A stretch of 64,000 nt of DNA from Avena insularis (taxonomy: Eukaryota > Streptophyta > Magnoliopsida > Poales > Poaceae), in NCBI GenBank assembly GCA_023614405.1, contig CM042692.1:122505503-122569502 (forward strand), given 5' to 3'. Every line of letters starts with the position of its first letter. Position 1 is the first letter of the stretch. Under the pieces are notes generated by a model. That model was not told the origin of the DNA. It was given only the letters and a program-made list of their open reading frames with translations, and ran no database searches. Shown here piece after piece: positions 32,653 to 45,060 of this stretch. A program made the translations under genes and the position numbers.

Positions 32653-35600
32653 TGTAACATCCCAAAACTTTAATCCAAGCTTATAAAGATCAAATCATCC
32701 AAAAATAGGGTTAACAAAAACTTTTCCAAACTTAAAATGAAAGCATTCATATGTGTATGCATTTAAAATAGGAGTTGTTTGAATTGCCATGATTGATTGA
32801 TCCAATGCTTGTAAAATGTTTCTTAGGTGATTTAAACATCATCTACATCATTCCCAAACTTTTCCTAAAGAAAATCAAATCAAAAAGAATTAAAAAGGAG
32901 GAATGGTCATTTTGGCAAATTTAACTCTCATGCCTACTTTGGCTATTCCTAGTACTCAAAACTTAACAGAAACAATTCTTGATCTTTGCACCCCTTGCTA
33001 GTACACATAATGAGGTACCAAGGCCCACCTTTGGATCTGCTAAAAACATTTTGTTAACTATTTTAAATGACAGTTTAAAATTGAATCTAATGCATATGCT
33101 TAGATCACCCCTATTGCAAAAACCATCTATTTGAGCTCCATTTTCAAAACCCTTGCAACCAGAGACTATCTATCACTAGTGGAGATCACTCAAAAATTTT
33201 GAAACCAAAATTCAAAACTTTCTTTCATGCGGCCATTTCATCAAACACTTGGTATGCATAATCTCACCTCTAATCCTAGATCACTGTTTACAACAGGGTT
33301 TTGCCCCCAATTGATCTCCATTTAATCCCCTTGTCCCCTCTTGATCTAACCAGAGCCTAACTAGCCTCTTCCATACCTCCTAGCTGCACTGCCATGCCAT
33401 GCTGAGCACCACCTCGCCGACCGACAATGCACTCGCAGCAGTAGCCCTCTCCAGCCCCTCTCCTCATGTCTAGCAACTTGCTTGTGGTCCACCTCCACCG
33501 CCCAACCAGCCCCAGGCCAGAGACAGAGAGCAGAGCAGCCAGGAACCGCCGCGCCCGGAGCCGGTCGAGCATGCCGACGCCGCCCCAAAGCACGCCCTGT
33601 CCCCGCTCGCACAGACCATCCCTTGGCACCAGCCCGCGCCCGCCGCTCCACCTCGACCTGGAGAACACCCCAGACATCCTCGTTCGCCGCCCAAAGCCTC
33701 ACAGCCACCGCTCGCCGTGGACACCGCCGCTTCAGCCGTGCAGAGCGCCACCTCGCCCAGACCGCATACCATCGCCGCTATGCCCACATTGAGTTCCTAG
33801 AGCACCGCCAGGAGACCGCCCATCGATCTCCATCCCTAGCCATGCCTCTACCCCGCAGTAGCCTTGTCACCGGAGTCGCCTGCCCATCCCGCTCGGTCTC
33901 ACCATCGGGCCTATAAAAGGAGCCCTCCCCAGCCTCTTCTCTCCAAACCATTCCACTCCCCTCACCTCTCTGAACCTCACCCACCTCTAGCTGGAGCAAG
34001 ACGAGCTCTGCGTTGCCGGAATTAGAGCCGGAGCAGCCGCGGCAGGAGGAGAAGGGCGTCGTTGATTGCGACCACCCCAAGCTCCGCCGCAACCGCGCCT
34101 CGCCTCGCCGTCGCCTTCCACGTCTTTTGCCCGCCTCACCGACCCTGCTGGAGCCCTGGTACGCCCCCAGTAGACCCCCAACGAGCCGCTAGGGTTCGAG
34201 CTCGCCGGCGACCTGTTCGTCGTCGATGACGACCCTCAGCCGTTGATCTCGCTTCTAATTGCACGGCCCACAGCGCGCGTACCGTTTCGCGTGTTAAGTG
34301 CCGCTGACAAGCGGGACCCCCTGTCAGCTGAGCCCCGCCCCACGGAGTGCCACTGTGCCGGCCCAAGTCTTTTCCCGCGCTAGCCCATCCATTCAAATCT
34401 GGATTTTTCTTTTTAGTTGAATCTAGTTTCTGTCCCCTAGTTTGAAAATCAATTCGGAGAGTTTTAGAAATCAAAATTGCATGAAACTAATTTTGTCCGA
34501 AAGGTGTTAAAATGATCTATCCAAGCCCGTTGGATTTAATTCAATTACAGTTATAGATCTCTCCTAATAAAAATAAGAATACAGAAGCTTTTGCAACTTG
34601 CAATATTTTTATAAAATCAACCAAGTTAGCTTTTGAGTTGATTCCAACTCTCAAAAATCACATTTCATCATATCTATCTAACCATGTAATAATATTAAGG
34701 TTGACATGCAGTGACTTTGGACTAGTACCAAAATAATGCTATATAGGCATTTCTAGTCACTTTAAATCATTAAATAATGAACTTAAACCAAAGTGATATT
34801 GATCCAACCCTTAAATCTCATTCCCACATGTTAGAATATGTGATGAGGACATGTGTCCACATGATCCCATGTTTTGGTGGTGAATTTTAAATTTTAGTTA
34901 ATATTTCAATGAGTAGAAATTACTTTTCTGAAATAAAAGGGATGAAACTATTAAAATTGAACTTGTGATGCTTGTGATGATAATAGATCATCAATTGTGT
35001 GTTTTAGAATACTACTTAGTCTAGTTAAGTATTGTTTGGTGATTGTGCACTCACTATGTATTTATAGACGCTAGTACCGACCAACCTTTCGAGGAGGAGG
35101 AGTTCTACCAAGAAGAAGAAGAAGAAGAAGAAAACTTCAACCACTGCACCAACCAAGGCAAGCTATTGTTAGCAAGCTAGAATTAAGCTAGATGAATGAG
35201 CAAGGATGCTTTAGGCATGATTTGATCACACCCCCTTTAACTACTAGTACCTCAAGTCTTATTGACAAGTTCTACCTCCCTTAGTTTACACAAAGTTCTT
35301 GACCTGTTTGAAGGTAGCATAAAAAGTATAAAACTTGACCTACTTAGAAACCTTTAGATGTCATTCTATGGCATGAGATTGATCCCATCCTTCCACCTTA
35401 GTGAACACTCTTAACTTAGTCTTTTAGAGTAGATCAAAAACTTGAGTCACTTTAGATGGGAACACTTGGTGAAAATGAATTGTGAAAACCTTGGAATGAT
35501 GAGTCATTCTATTGAGATGTTTTGACATGTGTTGAGAAATACAACTGGTTTATGATGAGGAAAATGATGAGGCATGATCCTTAACCCTTTTATAAAACTG

Positions 35601-36576
35601 ATGGTTGGATTCGGATGCGATACCATTCCAAATTTACCGTACAACCACACTACCTGAATTAGGTAAGGCTTAGCTAGAAATTTATATGCATTAGTATTAG
35701 TTCCCTCACGGGAGAGGTTTGAGCTGAGGCTACCTCTCAATGTTGTCCACCTATGCAGTGCCCAAGATACCTGATGGTCATGGTTGGGAGGCCATGCTCA
35801 TAGGAGAGGTGCTTGTACTAGGGTGTGTAAAGGGAAGGTTATGTTTGATTATCTGCATACTAAGTATGATGATTCAGGGTTATCCCTGACAGATGTATCG
35901 AATCTTGTGGTGAAAGTGTACCACCTCTGCAGAGTGTCATACTATTCGAATAGCCGTGTCCGCGGTTATGGACAGTTGGAATGGCCATATTGTTTCATTG
36001 TCAGATGTTTTCTAAATAACTTGAAATGAATGATGAACTTTGACTTGACCACAACAGGGTTGTGTTGATGATAATAGATTCCCAACTTAAGTGATTCTAG
36101 AACTTTACTTTATCTTTCTTTGCTTCTGAACTCAGCTTAGGTTTCAAACTTAACTTTATAGTTAAACTTAGCTCTAGCACTTTAACTTAGAATTATACTC
36201 CTTGTTAGTAGTAGTTTGCGAGTACTTAAAGAGTACTCATGGCTTTTGTCCCTAGCTATTATCATGGCCAGACTATGAAGGAGATTATCAAGATGATGGT
36301 CAGCATGACGGCTATGATAACTAGGACTATCTGCCTTCGTCAGCATTGCCTGTGCCCCTGAAGATGGACCCCACCGCTACGCTTATCTTTTATTTCCGCT
36401 ACTTGTTGTATTAAAGACTGGATCGTGAGATCCTTATTTGTGTAAAACCTTATGTATGGCTTGTAATGGATGATGTACTGTGATATCCAATCCGTTATGT
36501 CTCGCAAAAATGGTAATCCTGGGATTGCGAGGTATGGCATAATGGGCATATGGGATTAAAAATCCGGGTGTTGACA
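32653..36576 (+). repeat. 3' LTR of chromovirus G (3924 bp)
   Basis: It begins TGTAACATCCC and ends GTTGACA. It is near-identical to 22938-26845; by eye about two differences per 100 bases in the first few hundred. The TATA box is at 33912-33918. The AAG microsatellite has seven units here against five in the partner. Several indels differ near 34330-34370 and 35880-35960. Confidence 0.9.
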
Positions 36577-36866
36577 CCCCCCCCTCAAACTCATGGTGGA
36601 TCAACAACACTGAGTTTGGAGAGATAAAATCCATGTTGCGCTCTAGTCTGGGCCTTCTTGAAAAAATCCGTCAACTATAACTCGAAAGGCACATACTGAA
36701 TAGCAACAACCCGATCATGCACACCAGTGCGTACATCAGAAGTATGAACACCAAAATGCTTGGTAAGACCATGCTTCACAGGGTCACGCGCAATACTGAT
36801 AGTACCCGTACTGTATGATAAGAGGATAGTAGGTGTGGTAACAGAGACACCAAAATCATCTAGTAA
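36577..36866 (-). other. 3' end of copia element F after RNase H
   Basis: The C-run at 36577-36583 is the continuation of the polypurine tract cut by element G. The rest is non-coding 3' sequence of F. Confidence 0.6.
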
Positions 36867-38100
36867 CTATCGTAACCAAGTCACCTCTGCTGTCAAAAGT
36901 TCCATAGCTCGCAATTCGGCCTCTACACTCGAATGGGAAACTACAGTGTATTTATTCGTCTTCCAGGCAATGAGAGAACCACCAAGAAAAACACAGTAGG
37001 AGGAAAGTGAACGATGATCCTGAGGATCACTAGCCCACGTAGAATCTGAATAGGCTTGGAGCTGTAATGATCTAGAACAGGGAAAGAAGAGGCGGTGAGA
37101 AATCGTCCCACGAATATATCGTAGAACATGAAGAAGGTGACTATAGTGAACCAAAGTGGGAGCAGAAACAAACTGACTCAAAATATGGACATGATAGGAG
37201 ATATTCAGATGAGTAACACCTAAATAGACAACACTCGCAACGAGATGACGATAACACGTCAGATCACACAAGGAATCATCGTTAGAAGCACGAAGGTGAA
37301 CATTGAGCTCCATGGGAGTCTCAATAGTGCGCACATCACTAAGAGCAGCATGATCAAGAAGATCTTGGATATACTTTTCTTGGGAAATAAATAAGCCATG
37401 AGAGGTGGATGAAACCTTAATCCCAAAAAAGTAGCGAATATGACCAAGATCAGACATAAGAAACTGCTCACTGAGACGGGCCTTAACAAACGCAATGTAC
37501 GCAGAGTCGTCGCCAGTGATGATCATGTCATTAACGTATAGAAGAAGAAGAGTCTGACCATGATCAGAAAGGTAGTAAAACAGCGTTGGATCATGAGCAT
37601 TGGGTGAAAAACCAGCGACAATCACCACATAGGTGAAACGCTCAAACCGGGCGCGAGGGGCTTGCTTAAGGCCATACAGAGAGCAACGAAGACAACAAAC
37701 CATGTCATCTGGCACAGATTACCCAGGTGGTGGCTGCATATAAACCTCCTCACGTAGCTCACCATTAATAAAGTCATTCTTAACATCAAGTTGAGACACA
37801 AACCAATGGCGAACAAAATCCACAACAAGAAGTCTGCGAACAGTGGTCATATGGGTTACAGGAGTAAAAGTCTCATCATAGTCACGACCATGCTCCTGCT
37901 GAAAGCCACAAGACACAAGATGAGCTTTGTAACGCTCAAGAGAATCATCCACGCGAGTCTTAATCTTATATACCCACTTACAAGTGATGGGACGAACACG
38001 GGGAGGAAGTGGAACCAGATCCCACATGCTAGTGAGCTCAAGCATAGCAATCTCCTCTGCCATCGCAAGCTGCCATTCAGAATGAACAACAACATCTCGA
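36867..38100 (-). pseudogene. pol: Reverse transcriptase and RNase H of copia element F (broken)
   Basis: On the minus strand the RT N-terminal half (about 38063-37719) reads WDLVPLPPRVRPITCKWVYK and HWFVSQLDVKNDFINGEL, both Ty1/copia signatures. A shift or stop near 37715 separates it from the next frame, which holds SLYGLKQAPRARFERF. The catalytic YVDD is read as YVND (codon near 37530), a change of the first Asp to Asn. RNase H follows with AYSDSTWASDPQDHRS and, near 36920, HSSVEAELRAM. The frame runs on past 36867 without a clear stop of its own. Two independent reasons for loss of activity are visible. Confidence 0.85.
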
Positions 38101-39530
38101 TATGAAGTCAGCTCAAGGATAGCAGAAAGACCATAGCGGGTAGGAGAATATCGATGAGGTGGGGGGCACAGCAGAGCATGGAGATTATAAGTCGACTAGG
38201 AAGAGGAAGACGGTGCACAAGAAGTATATGGCATGTTAGTAGATTCATCCACAACATGTGGACAACGAGTATAATAAAAAGGAAAAGTAAGATGAGAAGG
38301 AACCACCGAAGGTGATGGAGATGGGGAAGACATCGGTGATAAAGGTGGAGAGTCCTGTGAAAAAGGAGGAGAAGAAAACGTAGGAGAAGAAGGTGTCGGA
38401 TTAGTAACATTAAGATGGGGAAGAGTAGGAACATGAGGCACAATAGGAGATGTATCAGGAAACATGAGAAAAGAGATGGCCTCGACTGAAAAGGTCGAGG
38501 AGGATGGTCACGGGTAGAATGGGCGAGACTCATCAAAAGTCACATCCCGAGAAATACGCATCCAACGAGCTATAACATCCCAACACCGGTAACCCTTATG
38601 ATCATCAGTGTATCCTAGAAAATCATTCAACAGACTAAGATGTAAGTTTGGTGCATTAATCGGGGGCAAGGAGAATGTAGCAAACACAAGCAAAAAACAA
38701 AGCATTGAATAATCAAGAGAGTGGTTAGAAAGGCGCTCTAGAGGAATACCACCGTGTTGAGAAGCTGAGGGATGAATGTTGATGAGATAGGTGGAAGTGG
38801 AGATAGCGTCAGTCCAAAAATAAGGCGGAAGAGAGGCAGTAATCATCATAGCACGGGCTGTCTCAAGAAGGTGACGATGCTTATGCTCAGCCATGCAATT
38901 ATGAGCATGATCACCTAGAAAAGAGAACTGAGCAAGAGTACCCTGCTCAGCAAGAAAGCACGCAACATCTTGGAGATGTACTGACCTGCAAAATCACCAT
39001 GGAACACACGAATAGGCGTAGAAAACTAAGTGTGTAGTACGATTAGCAAAACGCTTATAAATAGAGAGAAACTCACAACGAGAAGACATGAATTAAAGCC
39101 AAATGTAGCAAGAGAAATCATCTATAACGATGACCCCCTTTTGAAGCGAAAGGGGACGGACCCCATACATCGGAATGTACTAAATCAAAAACACGCTGAG
39201 ACACTGACTCACTAGTAGGATAAGGTAACTGAATCAATTTACCGAGCCTACAACTATTGTAAAGAGACATCTCCCCAGACATGCCCTAGGAGACCTTGAC
39301 AAACTAAAGATGAAAGACGAGAACCACCTAGGTGACCGAGTTGGCGATGCCACTATTGGAAGGAGCTAGTAGCTGAAGCGATGCAAGCAGATGGACTAGC
39401 GGGTGTGGTGGAAGGAGAAGGAACATGAAGCCAATTTATCTCCCCAAGCCCTTGAGAGTCATGGCGGAAAGGGCATGTCCCAACCAGAGGCTTCGTTCGA
39501 TGATCCTGACTAGAACAAGAATCAGCGTCG
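38101..39530 (-). pseudogene. int: Integrase and linker of copia element F (heavily broken)
   Basis: Reading right to left, a pre-integrase zinc region (HRQLGHLGGSRLSSL, near 39350) is followed by SDVWGPSPF near 39150, typical for copia integrase. The C-terminal half (38894-38508) reads LLETARAMMITASLPPYFW and GYTDDHKGYRCW. Stops and shifts occur every few hundred bases. The segment 38500-38110 is a Pro/Ser/Leu-rich linker between integrase and RT. The full catalytic triad could not be traced. Confidence 0.7.
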
Positions 39531-41300
39531 AGCATGACATGACAACCAGAATCGGTAAGCTGACCGGTAGAAAATAGGTTCTAGGTAAGACGAGGAACAT
39601 GTGAAACATCTGGAATAGAAAAAGAAAAAGTGAAAAGAGTGTCTTGACTAGCAACAGAAAGAGGAGTACCATCAATAGTAAGAACATTAATAGGAATATC
39701 AAGAGATCTAAGAGATGATAGGGTGGAATAATTAGAAGACATGTGAAAAGAAGCTCCAGAATCTAGAACCCATGGGGATGTACATGACTGTGTAGATGGT
39801 GGTCTCTCGGCACTATAATCACCAGTCATAGAGCGTGTAGTACCTATCGAATAGCCTGAAGGAGCAAGTAGAATCTTAAGTGATACAATATCCTGCTTAG
39901 TCAGGGAGACAGTAGATGACGTCGGATAAGCACGAGACCCACGAGAAGAAGTGTGCTCCCTATTGCACATGTCACGCTTCTTCTTGAAGCAATCAGACTC
40001 ATAGTTACCATCCTTGTCACAGTATCCATGGTGAGTACGAGTACAAGGGCACCCCCGCCACCAGAGGGAGTGTGTAGTAGTGGCGGAGCACTCGAGCAAG
40101 AAAACATTGTTGTAGCAGACGGAGTAGTAGGATCTCGAGCAGCAAATGGAGTAGCAGGAGCTCGAGCAGCAAGAACAGAGGGAACCTGGAGCAAACCAGC
40201 ACCACAGAGGAGAGTCTCCTCTGCACGAAGCTCGATAAGTACCTCGGAAATATATGAACTCATGTGTGCGATGAAACTCCAAATCTGACCGCACAGTCTG
40301 GCAAAATGGACAAGTACCACAAATAGATGAGCGAAGAGAGTTGATCTGGTGCCAGGTTGCAGAACACTGCCTGTAAAATTTATCAATAGTGGAATCACCC
40401 TGCTGAAGAGCATGCTCCTGACGAGCACAGACAGATAGCAAGTATCACCAGAAGGGTGATAGCGATGGCGAAGGTGAGACCACATCTGAAAGGCGGTACT
40501 GAGGCTCATAAACATAGAAGCAAACTAAGGTAAAACACTGGAACTGAGGACAGATACAACACGAGCATCCTCATAACTCCAAATCTCATATATGATTTTT
40601 TTTCTTTGAGAATTCCCAATGTGATATCTGATACTGATACTAACACAGTGATGGGCAATAGGCAGAACTGCAGAGCGTGGGCCGGTGTTGATGTGGCAAG
40701 CATGGCCGTTGTTGGTTCATCGTAGAGAGGATGCGCACAGGCCGAATCGAGCCAGGAGACCATGTGCGGAAGTTGGCCACGCACAGTCCTCGCAAATGAA
40801 CCAGGAATCGGTAGCAAACTAGCATAAGGGTAAGACGGTGGAACATTAGTTGATGATGTTGGAATCAATCTAGCGGAGAGCCGCGAACCCGCGAGGGAGA
40901 CGAAGGGCCGCGAGCCGGTGGAGGGCCACGAGGCTAGCGGGAGATGGCAAGCGGTGACATCAACCACGAGGATGGCCACGGCCACAACCTGAAGACGTCA
41001 GAATCAAGCCGGTGGAGGTCCACGAGCTGGCGAGGGCGACGGAGGTTCACGAGGCTAGCAGGGGAACGACGGGCAGCGACCAAGACCCACCGCAGGCTGG
41101 GAAGTTGCACCAGAATAATCAGCCCCGTTGGACGGGCAGCAGGTGGTAGCGGCTCCGTGGAAGATAAACTATCCCTACCTAACATAATCAGACGATACCA
41201 CGGAGAATTTGATCTACAATAAGGGAATCAGGAGGCAGATCAAGAAATCGGTCAGGGAGACGATGAGTTGCACATCTAGAGGATCGTGGAAAAAAACATA
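39531..41300 (-). pseudogene. gag-pr: Gag and protease of copia element F (broken)
   Basis: On the minus strand gag reads through several frames: a start region near 41185, a particle domain near 40515-40260 (YRQCSATWHQINSLRSSICG, FCQTVRSDLEFHR), an Ala/Pro-rich stretch and a decayed zinc knuckle near 40010-39970 (YCDKDGNYESDCF). The protease follows with SPWVLDSGASFHMSS (about 39775-39730), the usual Ty1/copia active-site motif. The order gag, protease, integrase, RT is correct for copia. At least four frame changes were seen. Confidence 0.75.
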
Positions 41301-41435
41301 GCTCATGATACCATGTCATGAGAATAGCAACTTGTATTACAAGGAGGGAAAAGGGTCTCAAATATACATGTACATGTGGGAGTCAAAAGGCCAATATGTA
41401 GGAGGCCAAGGGCCAAAATAAATATATCACTAACA
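41301..41435 (-). repeat. 5' LTR (122 bp) and primer site of copia element F
   Basis: The LTR is at 41314-41435, in sense orientation TGTTAGTGATATA to CATGACA. The primer site TGGTATCATGAGC (41313 to 41301) directly follows and matches the initiator-Met site except for one extra base. The target duplication GATAA follows at 41436-41440. Confidence 0.9.
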
Positions 41436-41440
41436 GATAA

Positions 41441-41782
41441 AACTAATCATAGACTTAGAAGTTTGTTGTTGAAGTTGAACATCTCAAGTCATGATCATTG
41501 TTGCAGTGAGTTATAAAGTTCATCCTTTTAAAGAATGACAACACTTATAAAGTAATATTTCTCATCTACCATCTATGCTTAACAGTATATCAATCTTGTA
41601 TAAAAACAAATGCACAAAGTACTATGGATCATTAAGTATGCAAAGTGCAAGTGAAAGTGCATTGTGTATTGTTCTACTTTGGCCATACAATCATTTATCT
41701 TTTTCATATATATGGACACTTTGAAGTAATAGAAATTAAGCAGCGAAATATATGTGCTAGAACTTTAAATTATCATAATATA
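41441..41782. other. Internal non-coding sequence of element B
   Basis: AT-rich continuation of 22764-22806. Comparable sequence follows the polypurine tract of element C (51650 onward). No gene was seen. Confidence 0.6.
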
Positions 41783-43042
41783 CACTATAAGACGAGCCGC
41801 GTGCTCTGGAGCTTATAAACACCGAGGCACACACCTAGTCGCCGCGCTAGCGCGGCAAAAAAGAAGCCAGTGATAACTGCGTCGAGAAACATTTTTAGGT
41901 GGCGCTTTTGTTGGATCAGCACATCGTCATCCTCCAAGCTAGCGCTTCTGTGGTGCCAAGGATGATGTGTGATGCTACATAAGGGTGAATTAATAACAAT
42001 AACTGTGATTAAATTAGATTTTCTAATTCCATTTATAACAAAAAATCCATGAAATTGAGATACAATTCCGTTTCAGTTACAAGATTTGAGCCTCTCACTA
42101 AAAAAATAACCTAATCTAATCTAAGGACTAATGTAGAACATATCAGATTTCTGTATTTTTTCCAGGTAAGTGGATAAATCTACCTACACCTATTCTTCAC
42201 TCTCTTTATTTTGCTCGCACGCTACTTTGATGGTATGGAGACGGACGCACCCACACGGCTGCCATCCTGCGAGTGCCCCAAGATGACGATGTCGTTGTGG
42301 ATCATGCATGGCTGGGCTCTACAAGATCATGTGCGGCTAGGGATCTCTATATTGTGTCTGAGCAGGGTCGCCCAAGTATGCTACCCGTGGAGATCTAGGG
42401 TTCGTCCTATGTTTCTCTCCATGGAGGCGAGAGGTGGGGAAATAGAAAGTGGGGACTAGGAATTAGTGGGATTAGTGCCTAGGGTTCCTCTATTATATAG
42501 AGAGTGGGGAGTGGAGAGAGTGGGTTGTCTGGTTCATTTGGGCAAGTGCGGTCTAGGCTTCCAGCTTTTGGCCCGCGTTTTATCAAATGGACCATAAATG
42601 AAATGTGTTATATCCGATGTGCAGCATCGAAGTATACACACTTTGTGCTCCCGATCAAATAGCAAAGTCAGGCTTTAATTGCGAGAGAGGAAAAAATACC
42701 AGCATCTAGTGGTTGTGTGCATGGTGGGGCACACATGTTAGTAAGACATGCCTGGTTAGCTAGTGGAAGGAGTTTGACTAGTTTCCCACAATTAATGGTG
42801 CAAGGATTGGATGGTGTAATGTCGAATGCCTGTGTTGTCCAAGTGCATTAAAAACCGCTGCTCTTGTGTACCACCTACCACGGCACAAATATATGCTGGT
42901 ATTGTGGGTGCTATGTTGTATACATGTCGCCGCGACCAAATGGTGCCGCGGTTGCTCATTTGCCTTCTCCCCAACTTTTGTAGGCATTTTATTGGCTATG
43001 TTGCCCCAAAAAAGTGTCGTGCACCGGGAGTATTTTGTAGTG
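41783..43042. mobile_element. Non-autonomous CACTA (En/Spm) element, 1260 bp
   Basis: It starts CACTATAAGA and ends with the inverted complement of CACTACAAAA (ttttgtagtg). ATA flanks both ends (41780-41782, 43043-43045), the 3 bp duplication expected for CACTA transposons. The interior has no transposase; the longest frame is 82 codons. The surrounding sequence is Athila-type internal DNA on both sides, so the element is a clean insertion into B. Confidence 0.75.
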
Positions 43043-43045
43043 ATA

Positions 43046-45060
43046 TAAGAGGAGCAAAAGGAATATAGTTGTGAGATATGTAGCTCATGTCAATCATAAT
43101 CATAAGAATTTGGCTTTAGGCATCTTTTTCGTTTATTCTTAAAGTGAAAGCAAATAAACTCCTTATATGCTTGACATGTTTCAAGTTAAGTGTCCCATAC
43201 CCGTTGACCACAATTTACATAACCAAATGGTATTCAACTTAGGACCACAAAGAACTTTGTCACTATATGCATACAGTTCCAAACGAGGTGCACAAAGGTA
43301 CCTCTTGCGCCCATTGTAAGAGGAGTCATTTGGGACTATCCATACTTAGATGACAATAAAAACACAATGAGAGCCCTTGGTTCTTCTTTTTATTTACCCT
43401 TTGCATAGGTTTTTATTTAAAACACTTCACTGGGTACCATGCTCTAAATTCCCACCATGGTGCATAGCATGGCTTAGGTTAGCGGATCTATGGTTCCTCT
43501 GACACATATGCATATTCCATAAAACTTGGATTTTATCCAGTTCATTTCACTCCGCTGATAGTCACGTCCAAAATATGCATGATATCAATAGATGTTTCCC
43601 GCGTTGAAAGCGTTCCCCATGATATATGGTTCTGCTAACACTTAACCTTGAACATTCCATGCATACAACTAACATACTTCTATCTATAATGGGTCAATTT
43701 TAATTATTATTCACCTACTGTTTTTAGCAGTTGTGCACTTTTGGATAAGCCCCATATCTTACGTTCCCATGATCTTTAAACTACACAAAAGGGATGATTT
43801 TGAAATATTCAAATATATAGTACTAGGGAATAGCATTTTGCTATGTAGGTAGGTATGGTGAACACTACTAGAATAACTTGGTTTAAAGGATTATTGATGC
43901 ACAAGTCTTTGTTGCTTAATTTTTTGGGCTAGCAAAAGGAAGATAGTTGACCATCTACAAGTATGAAAAAGTATCCATAGTACTAATCATTTCTTGATAG
44001 ACAATATTAAATTAAAGTTAAGAATCTATAAAGTAAAGAATTTTCTTGCTTGCTTATGAAGTAAATAAGAACTTAGCACTAAATAAGGAACTTGTTAATT
44101 ATCACTCAGAAAAGCAAATGAACTAAATAACAAAGTGTGACAATATGCATAACTTTTAACGCAATTATTCTTTCCTTTTCCCCTTTCTTTATTAGCATCC
44201 AACTTTAACTTCCTTTTTAGTAGATCTTTCATACTTATTAAACAATTTTTCATGTGGTGGTTTATTTATTCCAAAGGTAAAAACTCAAAGGTAAACATAA
44301 CTAGATCCATATGCTCCAAGTTTATGTGATTATCTTATGTTGCTCAAAAACAGAGTTTAGAGTTGTGCAAATCGAGAGTATAATAAGTCTAGTGGGGTGC
44401 CTTGGGAATCCACAGTATTATAGTTTTCACCATCCTTGGATGGTTCTTGGTGCGTGTTCATCCATTCTGTGTGAAAAACTTCAACACAAAACATTGTCCC
44501 ATTTCTTTTCTATGGGGTAACATTAGTGGACATACCCAGCTAACATAAAAACTACAAATAAAATTTGATTTGAGATTTCTAGAGAGTATATAAAGATGCC
44601 ATCATTCACAAAATATCAAAAAACTCAAAAAGAACCAATTTGAAAATCAAAATAATGGCTTAAGCAACTAAAGACAAAATCTATCCTAAAAAATAGCAGC
44701 AACAAATCATGATTAATTGGCCCACTTAGACATGTCTAGAATTTTTCTGATTTGTTTTCATATAGACGATGAAAATTGAAACTCCATTAGAAATTTGAGA
44801 TCAATCAGAGTTAAATAAAAATTCAAAAAAATCTTTTTGTAAACAGCGATGTGCAAGAAACTACAACTCCGAATAGTTTTATCAACTTAAATGCATCCAA
44901 ATGGGTAAAACTTGGTACTTTATCAACTTAAAGAAAACCAAAATAAAAATCTCTCACAATAGTAAGAGTGCAAAAAGAAAAACCAAAAGAAAAACAACTG
45001 GGTTGCCTCCCGTAAAGCTCTGTCTTTATAGCCATATAGCTAGGCTTACTTACTTTTATT
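43046..45060. other. Non-coding internal region of element B
   Basis: AT-rich; the stretch 43370-43650 resembles 11750-12150 of element A. No coding frame above about 70 codons and no pol motif were found, so RT and integrase are absent here too. Confidence 0.6.

Larger units (their letters stand above)
22938..36576 (+). mobile_element. Ty3/gypsy chromovirus G, Tekay/Del type, 13.6 kb
   Basis: Two 3.9 kb LTRs flank a complete internal region: primer site, an extra ORF, gag, protease, RT, RNase H, integrase and a chromodomain-like tail. Long LTRs plus the C-terminal chromodomain point to the Tekay clade. It resembles barley BAGY-1-type elements, but that is an inference. The target is the C-run of element F, and ccccc lies on both sides (22933-22937 and 36577-36581). 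Full length but inactive, with several stops, frameshifts and an integrase catalytic change. Confidence 0.9.
22812..41435 (-). mobile_element. Ty1/copia element F with about 120 bp LTRs, split by element G
   Basis: LTRs at 22812-22930 and 41314-41435 are flanked by the target duplication GATAA (22807-22811, 41436-41440). The primer site (TGGTATCATGAGC on the minus strand, 41301-41313) is initiator-tRNA-Met-like. Without G the element is about 5.0 kb. Gag, protease, integrase, RT and RNase H follow in copia order on the minus strand, with many frameshifts. The two LTRs differ at roughly one base in eight to ten by eye, older than the LTR pair of G. Confidence 0.9.
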
